Part shown: piece after piece, positions 13,307 to 19,239 of the stretch | Position numbering within the stretch: the stretch's first letter is position 1 | Layout: each line of letters starts with the position of its first letter | Source: Deltaproteobacteria bacterium | Lineage (GTDB): Bacteria; Desulfobacterota; Binatia; Bin18 | Length of the DNA stretch: 19,239 bases | Direction of reading: 5' to 3' | Assembly: GCA_016200595.1 (NCBI GenBank) | Contig: JACQEL010000587.1 | Location: 1 to 19,239 of the forward strand | Notes under the pieces: model-generated | What the model saw: the letters and a program-made list of their open reading frames with translations, nothing else | Told to the model about the DNA's origin: nothing | The model's database searches: none | Made by a program: the position numbers and the translations under genes

Positions 13307-13475
13307 CTAGTAGTCCATCGCATTAATTTTGAGGGATCTGAGACTGTCATGCCCGCGCAGGCGGGCATCCAGGAATCTCAAGCAGAAGCCTCAGGTGAAC
13401 CTGCCTGGATTCCTGCGTTCGCGGGAATGACACGTCCACGGTTCACCCCTCATCTTCAATGCGACGGACCACTAG
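13307..13475. repeat. MITE-like nested inverted repeat
   Basis: Outer arms 13307-13337 (CTAGTAGTCCATCGCATT...) and 13445-13475 (reverse complement CTAGTGGTCCGTCGCATT...) match at 24 of 31 positions by eye. Inner arms 13345-13373 (TGTCATGCCCGCG...ATCCAGG) and 13404-13432 (reverse complement TGTCATTCCCGCG...ATCCAGG) match at 24 of 29. The inner pair belongs to the common GTCATTCCCGCGAACGCAGG repeat type. The element fills the gap between the divergent ABC ATPase and DUF58 genes. No coding capacity is seen. Confidence 0.78.
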
Positions 13476-13555
13476 CTTGCTCTCGCTAGCTGCGCTCTTT
13501 ATTTTTCCTGCGCGCCATAGCTTCGCTTTCCTGCAACCCGTGCTACAAAAACTTG

Positions 13556-14197
13556 ATGCTGCCTTCTCTGTTTACCTCGCAGTTCCTGGCTCGTCTGGAA
13601 ACTTTGCGCATTCGGACGCGTAGGCGGTTCCTTGGCAGCCGCCCGGGAGGTCATCTCTCGTTGCGCCGCGGTGCGGGGTTGGAGTTTGCCGATTATCGTC
13701 ACTATACGCCAGGCGACGACCCGCGTTATATCGACTGGAAGCTTTACAGTCGGACCGACCTCAGCGCCCACTTGCCATCAGGGAAAATCGATACTCCTGC
13801 GGCCTTAGCTCGCCATCTGCAGACTATCCACCGTCCTGGCAAGGCGATTTGGCTGTCTGATTTTCTGTTTCCGGCGGAGATCTGCCAAGCTGGGCTCAAT
13901 CTCTTGCGAGCCGCGAACTTTGACCTGGCGATTATCCAGGTGCTAGGACACGCTGACCTCGATCCTCCTTTAGCGCCCGCCGGTGCGCGCCTGGTGGACA
14001 GCGAGAGTAACGAAAGCGCTCTGGTGCGGTTTGATGCCCAGGCCAAGAAAGAATATGTACGCCGTCTCGAACAGCATAACCGCGAACTACGCAGTTTCTG
14101 TCATCAAAGGGGCGTCCATTACGCACAGTTTACTACCGGTCAGGACCTGCAACAGTTCGTGTTGCGTGAACTGCCCGCTTTGGGAATGCTGACTTGA
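13556..14197 (+). CDS. DUF58-family protein lacking its vWA MIDAS core (possible deletion derivative)
   Basis: DUF58 proteins accompany MoxR AAA+ ATPases and membrane vWA proteins and contain a vWA-like domain. This one keeps the hallmark GLEFADYRHYTPGDDPRYIDWKL-type block at residues 42-63, as RHYTPGDDPRYIDW, and the late vWA strand WLSDFLFP. It is 213 aa instead of the usual ~280-320. After YSRTD (to residue 68) it passes straight to LSAHLPSG. The family stretch usually between (LFVKxFEEE ... LLLDTSxSM ... DRV) is missing, so no DxSxS is present. The frame is open across the junction (~13751-13765). ATG 13556 is preferred over TTG 13553. There is no clear ribosome site; TTGCTC (13477-13482) and TATTTT (13500-13505) are a weak promoter candidate. 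It may be non-functional or work as a scaffold. Confidence 0.85.
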   Translation: MLPSLFTSQFLARLETLRIRTRRRFLGSRPGGHLSLRRGAGLEFADYRHYTPGDDPRYIDWKLYSRTDLSAHLPSGKIDTPAALARHLQTIHRPGKAIWLSDFLFPAEICQAGLNLLRAANFDLAIIQVLGHADLDPPLAPAGARLVDSESNESALVRFDAQAKKEYVRRLEQHNRELRSFCHQRGVHYAQFTTGQDLQQFVLRELPALGMLT

Positions 14198-14289
14198 GTT
14201 GTCAGTGACCAGTTCCCAGTTGTCAGTTTCCCATGACTAGTTGGCGGAAGGGGATCGTGCAAAACTGAGAACTGACAACTGACAACTAA
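14196..14289. repeat. imperfect long hairpin of GTTGTCAGT repeats
   Basis: The left side has GAGTTGTCAGTGACCAGTT and CCCAGTTGTCAGTTT (14196-14229). The right side (about 14261-14287) has AAAACTGAGAACTGACAACT and GACAACTAAC, which read in reverse complement as repeats of AGTTGTCAGT. The two sides can pair over about 30 bases with bulges. It occupies the 104-base gap between the DUF58 and BatA-like genes and could weaken read-through, or be another palindromic repeat. A sequence of similar style (GCTGATAGCTGATGACTGAATGC) lies near 3402-3425. Confidence 0.6.
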
Positions 14290-14301
14290 CCACTGCTTAC
14301 G

Positions 14302-16101
14302 ATGGATTTCTCCTTTCTCTCGCCACTGGCTTTTCGGCTGCTTTACGCACTGCCGCTCTTGATCGTGCCCTACTTGTTACGGGAACGAGGCAAGCGCATC
14401 GTCGTGCCGGCGCTGTTTCTCTATCAGGGACTACCGTCGTCAGCCCGGCGACGGTTATGGGGACGCTTAAAGCTCACGCCGCTTTTCTTTCTGCAATTGT
14501 TTATCCTCTTGCTCCTCATTACGGCGGCAGCTCAGCCACTCCTGCAACGCCAAGGGGGTAAGGTGGCACTCGTACTCGATACCTCGGCGAGCATGCAAGC
14601 GCGGATGCCTGGTGGGCAGGGTAGCCTGTTCGAGGCCGCCAGACAGCAGGCGTTACAGGCGCTCGATACGATTCCAGGCCGCGATGCCATCAGTCTTTTC
14701 ACCAACGCTCCCTTGCCTGCGCCGGTTTCTACGTCGGCTGATACTCGTGCACAACTCCGTCAAGACCTGGGCCGGGTAGAAGTGACTGATGCACCAGACC
14801 CGAGTGATGAGGTGGTATCGTCCTTCTTTGCCCAGCTCTTGGGCGAACGTGGTTTTCAGCAGGTGTTCTTTTTTACTGATCGACCCCTGGCCACGCAGGA
14901 AAATACCGACGCACTCACGGTTGTCACGCTGGGTGAAGCTCAGCCCAATGCTGGCATCAGCGCTTTTCGTCTTTACCGCAGCCCATTTTTTCCTGATCAA
15001 GTCGATGCCACGGTGGTTGTGACCGCCATAGGCCGCCTCAGTAAAGGGAGTGTCGCGATTGAAAATGTGGAGACGGGGAAGGCGTGGCAGTCTCAACAAT
15101 TCACTACGGGTGAATCTCTCACTTTTTCCTTTCCTCAACTGCCTCTGGCGACGACTTACCGTGCTCGGCTGTTTGTCGAAGACGGCTTGGCCCTGGATAA
15201 CGAAGCGTATGCCGTGCTGCCCGCATTGACTACCGTGCCAGTTCTGTTCGTTTCTCCCTCGGCAGAGGCGGCGAAGAGTCTCGGACAGATTCCTAATCTT
15301 AAGTTAGAGCGTGTGAGCCCGCAGGACTATAACCCAGCCAAGGCGGCAGGGTTTCCCCTGGTGATTTTTCATCTCACCGCGCCCGAGACCTTACCGCCGA
15401 CCAATGCTGCTTTTATTCTTCCACCTGAAGGCAATACCCTCTTTCCCTTCGGAAAGGCTGCCACGCGGCCAGCTATCACCCAGTGGACTGCCGCACATCC
15501 ACTGACGAGCTACGTTACGTTTTCTTTGTTGTCTCCCGCCTACGCCCAAGCGTTTCTGCCAGTGAGCTGGTGTAAACCGGTCATTAGCTCGACGGTCGGA
15601 CCTCTCGTGCTGGCTGGAGAACACGACGGGAGGCGATACGTTGCCGTGGGCTTTGATTTGTTTCCTTACCTGGGAAAGCAGAATCTGCCGACTTCGATCC
15701 TGACCCTCAATCTCTTAGGTTGGCTGGCTGCTCAGGCCGGACAGCCGCCGAGTCTGAAGACGGGCGCGACCTTGACGTTAGCGGGAGTGTCGGCGAGCGT
15801 GCGCTTACCGAGTGGAGAGACGCTCACCCCGGCAGGAAGCACGATATCGTTGAAGAAGCAGGGTGTTTATACAATCAGTGAGAATGGCAGTGAGCGTCGT
15901 AGCGCGGTGAACTTAACCAATGCTGAGGAGTCGCGCCTCGGGCGCCCGCTGCGCCTGACACCAATTACGCCACCCGCGCCAGTAGCGCCTGAAACCACAG
16001 GCCAACCCTTATGGCCTTGGCTGCTTATCGCTGCGCTTGTCTTGCTTGCCTTGGAGTGGGGAATCGCCAGGCGTGCCGGAGAAGCGGTTGGGATGGGCTG
16101 A
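14302..16101 (+). CDS. BatA-like vWA membrane protein
   Basis: The 599-aa protein starts with the aerotolerance-regulator N-terminal (BatA) motif FLSPLAFRLLYALPLLIVPYLL. It has a first helix at ~10-26, a second at ~58-77 (LTPLFFLQLFILLLLITAAA), and then a periplasmic or cytoplasmic vWA domain with MIDAS Asp93-x-Ser95-x-Ser97 (LVLDTSASM) and a later FFTDR strand. A beta-rich middle (~220-310) and a domain with LLGWLAA near 470 follow. It ends in a C-terminal helix (~572-590, PWLLIAALVLLALEWGIA) and a short basic tail. Such proteins are thought to act with MoxR ATPases in envelope complex assembly or stress tolerance. It lies 104 bases after the DUF58 gene and 77 before the next vWA gene, same strand, so probably an operon. 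Confidence 0.9.
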   Translation: MDFSFLSPLAFRLLYALPLLIVPYLLRERGKRIVVPALFLYQGLPSSARRRLWGRLKLTPLFFLQLFILLLLITAAAQPLLQRQGGKVALVLDTSASMQARMPGGQGSLFEAARQQALQALDTIPGRDAISLFTNAPLPAPVSTSADTRAQLRQDLGRVEVTDAPDPSDEVVSSFFAQLLGERGFQQVFFFTDRPLATQENTDALTVVTLGEAQPNAGISAFRLYRSPFFPDQVDATVVVTAIGRLSKGSVAIENVETGKAWQSQQFTTGESLTFSFPQLPLATTYRARLFVEDGLALDNEAYAVLPALTTVPVLFVSPSAEAAKSLGQIPNLKLERVSPQDYNPAKAAGFPLVIFHLTAPETLPPTNAAFILPPEGNTLFPFGKAATRPAITQWTAAHPLTSYVTFSLLSPAYAQAFLPVSWCKPVISSTVGPLVLAGEHDGRRYVAVGFDLFPYLGKQNLPTSILTLNLLGWLAAQAGQPPSLKTGATLTLAGVSASVRLPSGETLTPAGSTISLKKQGVYTISENGSERRSAVNLTNAEESRLGRPLRLTPITPPAPVAPETTGQPLWPWLLIAALVLLALEWGIARRAGEAVGMG

Positions 16102-16178
16102 AATATGATTAGACCTCCGCAAAGAAGAAAAACATATCTTCGGCCCAAACGTCAATCTGGTCTAGGAAGCATGAGAAA

Positions 16179-18731
16179 ATGCATCTGATGCCTGCTCTCC
16201 CTCCGCTTGCCTTCAGTCGTCCCGATTTCCTTTTTCTCTTCGCCTTAGTGCCGCTCTTCTGGCTGTGGCAATGGCGGGCCTTTCGTTCGTTCTCGTCTTT
16301 TTTCAGCTTGCTGCTGCATTCTCTCGTGCTCTCGCTGCTCATGCTCGCTGCGGCTGGTCTTCATCGACTCATGCCAGGTACCGCCCATACTCCGCTCTTG
16401 GTGGTCGATCTCTCACACAGCCTCACCCTGGCGCAGCGGCAGTGGATGCGGAACACCATCGAACAGCGCCTACACCCGACAGCGGATACGCCGACAGTGG
16501 TCTTTGCCGGGAATTCTCAGCGCCTGTCGTGGCGCGAGGCCGAGTCGCTGCTCTCGACACCACCGGCAGAGTTGCGCCTCGAAGAGACCAACCTGGAAGG
16601 GGCACTGGCGGGCTTGCTTAGAGAGACGGCAGGCCGCAACGTCTATCTGCTGAGTGACGGCTGGGAAACCCAGGGGGAAGCACGCTCGATCCTGCCTCTG
16701 CTGAGCGAACATCAGCTGAAACTCTATCCACTGCCACCACCGCCGGCTGAGGCGGTGCCGAATGTGGCAATCCAGCGTTTGGGCGCACCGCCTTCTACTG
16801 TTGGTGGCGAGACTATCGAAGTCAGCGTCGCTGTGGAAAATACCAACCCTACACCCGTGCGCGGGGAACTGACTTTGCAACAAGGGGACAAGCCCGTGTG
16901 GCAGCAAGCCGTCACCCTGGCCCCGGGCACCTCACTCTTGACTCACCCATTGTTGTTGTCAGAGAGTGGGCTGATTCCTCTGCGCGCGACGTTTACCCCA
17001 AGCACTCCGCGCGAAGACGCGATTTCTCGGGATGATCAGGCAACCACCTGGGTGAGTGTCGCCCCAATGGAAAAGGTGCTCTTACTTGGCGGACGTGCTC
17101 AGGATAACCGCTACCTGGAAAAAGTGTTGAGCAACCGTGGCCTCGGAGTAACCGCTCTCGACTTTTCGGCTAGACCGACCTCGATTCCCTCGCCAGAGCC
17201 GTTCGGTACGGTCATTCTTAATAACGTTGCTCGGGACAAACTGCCCCCAGCCTTACTTAATGGCCTCGATAACTACGTGAACAAAGGTGGCGGGCTCATC
17301 ATGGTCGGCGGTGAAGACAGTTTGGGCTTGGGTGGATACAAAGACACGCCGGTTGAGAAAGCCTTGCCGGTCAACTTAACGCCGCCGCAAAAAGAAGAAC
17401 ATCATACCGCCGTGATACTGGTGATCGACAAGTCGGGAAGCATGCGTAAGGAGAACAAGATTCTCTACGCCAAGGAAGGTGCCAGGACCGTAGCCCGTAA
17501 TCTTAAAGATACCGATCTGCTCGGTGTAATTGGTTTCGATCGAGAATCCTTTGTGGTCGTGCCGCTGGAGTACCTGGGCAAGATTCGTAACGAATTCGAT
17601 GCTCGTCTCGACCAACTCAAGGCGTCCGGCGGCACCTTTCTCCTACCCGCACTCCAAGAAGCGAAGCGCCAGCTTGAACGCCAATACGCTACTCGCAAGC
17701 AAATTGTGATCTTGACCGACGGCGAGACCGGCGGCAGTGGCAGCGATTATCTCGACATGGTCACGGTGATGCACAGAGAAGAGAAGATTACCATCTCAAC
17801 AATTGCCGTGGGGGAGGAGGCCAATTTACGTCTTCTCTCGCGCCTGGCTGAGTATGGCGGCGGCGCGTTCCACCATACTACGGATCCTTCGACCCTGCCC
17901 GATCTCTTCCTTGATGAGATGGAAGACAAGGGCGAAGAGAAGACTATGGTGGAGAAAGAATTAACGCCGATCCCGAGCCCAGACTCGCCTTTATTGAAGG
18001 GCCTGGACGGTAGACCCTTCCCGCCGGTGAAGGGATATGTCGAGACCGAGGTGAAGAAAGGTGCCCGCCTCGATATGGCGTTGCGCGCTGATAGTAAACG
18101 GCCACCCCTGCTGGCCTCCTGGTCGTACGGTGAAGGCAAGGCCATAGCTTTTACTTCTGATGCGAACGGTCGCTGGTCTGCGCCGTGGGTCAGTTGGGAA
18201 GGGTTCAGCAAGTTTTGGTCGCAAATGGTGCGTTGGTGCCTGCCAGAGGTGAAGCGCAAAGAGAGCCATTTTTCGGTCGAACTGGGCAACAATGAGACTG
18301 GACTTCTGGTCGATCTCTTTTCCTACGGGGCGAGTGAAGAGGGGCGGGCTGCCTCTGCCAAAGTCCATGGATCTTCCGGGAGCGACGCCTCTTTCCCCTT
18401 AGAACGATTGGCGCCGGGACATTATCAGGGGGTCTATACGACGAGCACACCTGGAGACTATCGCGTCGAGGTGACCCTGCCGACAGGTGAGAAACTCGGT
18501 CCGCTGGGATATACCATGCCGCCCCGGCATTCCGTAGAAACTCCTCAGCCGCAAGCGAACTTGCCTCTGTTGGAGAGCCTCGCACGCACAACCGGAGGCA
18601 GCGTGAGTCCTGAGGTCGCGACCTTGGTACAGCCGACCGGTCCACCGGAACAGCGCCCACTGCTGCCTTATTTAATTCCTTTGGCGATGGCGTTGTATTT
18701 TGTTGAGTTGCTGTTGAGACGGATAGGATAA
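16179..18731 (+). CDS. vWA / glutamine-amidotransferase-like membrane protein with two MIDAS sites
   Basis: The 850-aa protein has two N-terminal helices (~16-31 and 41-60) and one near the C-terminus (~832-846). A first vWA domain (~70-185) has Asp77-x-Ser79-x-Ser81, Thr138 and Asp160 (LLSDGWE). A beta-sandwich region (~195-275) follows. A GATase1-like fold (~298-400: VLLLGG, FGTVILNN, GGGLIMVGGEDS) lacks a nucleophile Cys at the elbow. A second vWA (~410-590) has Asp417-x-Ser419-x-Ser421, Thr486 and Asp514. The GATase-like fold appears to resume near residues 620-690 (SWSYGEGKAIAFTSDANGRW), so vWA2 looks inserted within it. The start has AGGAAG upstream at suitable spacing. It matches the large vWA membrane protein of MoxR/DUF58/BatA clusters. 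Function in adhesion or complex assembly is inferred. Confidence 0.9.
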   Translation: MHLMPALPPLAFSRPDFLFLFALVPLFWLWQWRAFRSFSSFFSLLLHSLVLSLLMLAAAGLHRLMPGTAHTPLLVVDLSHSLTLAQRQWMRNTIEQRLHPTADTPTVVFAGNSQRLSWREAESLLSTPPAELRLEETNLEGALAGLLRETAGRNVYLLSDGWETQGEARSILPLLSEHQLKLYPLPPPPAEAVPNVAIQRLGAPPSTVGGETIEVSVAVENTNPTPVRGELTLQQGDKPVWQQAVTLAPGTSLLTHPLLLSESGLIPLRATFTPSTPREDAISRDDQATTWVSVAPMEKVLLLGGRAQDNRYLEKVLSNRGLGVTALDFSARPTSIPSPEPFGTVILNNVARDKLPPALLNGLDNYVNKGGGLIMVGGEDSLGLGGYKDTPVEKALPVNLTPPQKEEHHTAVILVIDKSGSMRKENKILYAKEGARTVARNLKDTDLLGVIGFDRESFVVVPLEYLGKIRNEFDARLDQLKASGGTFLLPALQEAKRQLERQYATRKQIVILTDGETGGSGSDYLDMVTVMHREEKITISTIAVGEEANLRLLSRLAEYGGGAFHHTTDPSTLPDLFLDEMEDKGEEKTMVEKELTPIPSPDSPLLKGLDGRPFPPVKGYVETEVKKGARLDMALRADSKRPPLLASWSYGEGKAIAFTSDANGRWSAPWVSWEGFSKFWSQMVRWCLPEVKRKESHFSVELGNNETGLLVDLFSYGASEEGRAASAKVHGSSGSDASFPLERLAPGHYQGVYTTSTPGDYRVEVTLPTGEKLGPLGYTMPPRHSVETPQPQANLPLLESLARTTGGSVSPEVATLVQPTGPPEQRPLLPYLIPLAMALYFVELLLRRIG

Positions 18732-18847
18732 AAGCGAGTAGCGTTCGGCTATCTAAATCGAACCGCACGAGATTAGCATCGCCCACCGATCTTGCTGCGG
18801 CGATACTTCCCTTCTAAACCAAGATGCATGAGGTTGGTACACTCGGG

Positions 18848-18912
18848 GTAGCGTGCGCTGTGCGCACGTCTTCTCTGTACGCCGCTATTTTCGTGCGCAT
18901 AGCGCACGCTAC
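18848..18912. repeat. long inverted repeat with self-palindromic arms
   Basis: Arms 18848-18868 (GTAGCGTGCGC + TGTGCGCACG) and 18892-18912 (CGTGCGCATA + GCGCACGCTAC) are reverse complements at 20 of 21 positions around a 23-base spacer. Each arm can itself fold (CGTGCGC with GCGCACG). It lies in the 296-base gap between two convergent genes and could act as a bidirectional stop, although no T tract flanks it. The rest of 18732-19027 shows nothing convincing. Confidence 0.8.
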
Positions 18913-19027
18913 GGCATTCAGGCTCGGATACGTGAGGGTATGAATCTCTTGCTGCTCTATTTAATGGGCATTGCCCACCTACTACTTTCTCTCTCTTTCC
19001 CAACCCCTAATCCCTGACCCCCAGCCC

Positions 19028-19239
19028 CTATTCTTTCGGCAAGCGATAATACTTTCCTTTGAAGAACAATAGCGGTCGCTCACCTGAGGCCATCGCATCG
19101 AGAACTTCGCCAACGTAAATTGTATGATCTCCGCCGTCGTAGCCACTGAGCAGCTTGCACTCGATGTAGCCCATGGCGCCTTCGAGTAACGGCACATTGC
19201 ATTCTCCCGTTTTGTAGGCGATGCCGTCGAACTTTTCGA
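19028..19239 (-). CDS. flavin reductase-like (FMN-binding split-barrel) protein, C-terminal part
   Basis: Reading the minus strand from the window edge gives 69 residues to a TAG at 19028-19030: KFDGIAYKTGE, then PLLEGAMGYIECKL, then GGDHTIYVGEV, ending PLLFFKGKYYRLPKE. The GDHTIxVGEV motif and the preceding LLEGAxxxxEC stretch are hallmarks of the flavin reductase-like domain found in FMN reductase components of two-component monooxygenases and related flavoproteins. The N-terminus and start lie outside the window, so partner and substrate cannot be assigned. It converges on the vWA cluster. Confidence 0.88.
   Translation of the reverse strand, partial: EKFDGIAYKTGECNVPLLEGAMGYIECKLLSGYDGGDHTIYVGEVLDAMASGERPLLFFKGKYYRLPKE

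Noticed and set aside
16170..16187. Leader peptide ATG AGA AAA TGC ATC TGA before the 850-aa gene
   Set aside because: Five codons, overlaps the real start in another frame, no amino-acid bias or terminator structure that would support attenuation.

Overview
The window is about 19.2 kb of bacterial DNA, GC-rich by eye. It has ordinary protein genes separated by gaps unusually full of palindromic repeats. No rRNA, tRNA, transposase or true CRISPR array was seen. Gene content (DD-carboxypeptidase, cytoplasmic molybdopterin oxidoreductase, acyl-CoA carboxyltransferase, a CHAT/NB-ARC/TPR protein, BatA-type vWA membrane proteins) and repeat style (TCATTGCGAGGAGC-type, GTTCGCCCTGAGCTTGTCG-type and TTTGGAGTGCGG-type palindromes) suggest an uncultured deltaproteobacterial, Desulfobacterota, Tectomicrobia or Binatota-like lineage. 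That placement is inference only.

Layout. Bases 1-647 hold the C-terminal part of a D-alanyl-D-alanine carboxypeptidase (+). Bases 648-1208 hold a likely terminator and a ~375 bp palindrome-rich element with a 40-bp tandem repeat. At 1209-3251 (-) is a lone molybdopterin oxidoreductase, divergent from an acyl-CoA carboxyltransferase at 3446-5002 (+). Bases 5003-5425 hold a REP-like palindrome and a striking array of four hairpins. On the minus strand, 9769 down to 5426 forms a compact unit: a small winged-helix-like protein, a predicted four-helix membrane protein broken by a one-base frameshift, and a 989-aa CHAT protease / NB-ARC / TPR protein whose start overlaps the preceding stop (ATGA). 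After another palindrome pair come a small exported protein (-), a 375-aa unrecognised protein (+), a 98-aa protein (-), a palindromic repeat element, a ModF-type ABC ATPase (-), and a nested MITE-like palindrome.

Bases 13556-18731 (+) form a vWA/aerotolerance-type cluster: a DUF58 protein that appears to have lost the stretch carrying its vWA MIDAS motif, a BatA-like vWA membrane protein, and an 850-aa membrane protein with two complete MIDAS sites and a glutamine-amidotransferase-like domain. The MoxR ATPase usually encoded first in such operons is not next to it. The window ends with the C-terminal part of a flavin-reductase-like protein (-).

The two most interesting loci are (i) the wHTH / membrane protein / CHAT-NB-ARC-TPR unit, which has the parts of a sensor-protease-effector (possibly defence) system, and (ii) the MoxR-less vWA cluster with a core-deleted DUF58 protein. 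The hairpin arrays, where stem sequences differ but loop-proximal bases are conserved, also deserve genome-wide study.
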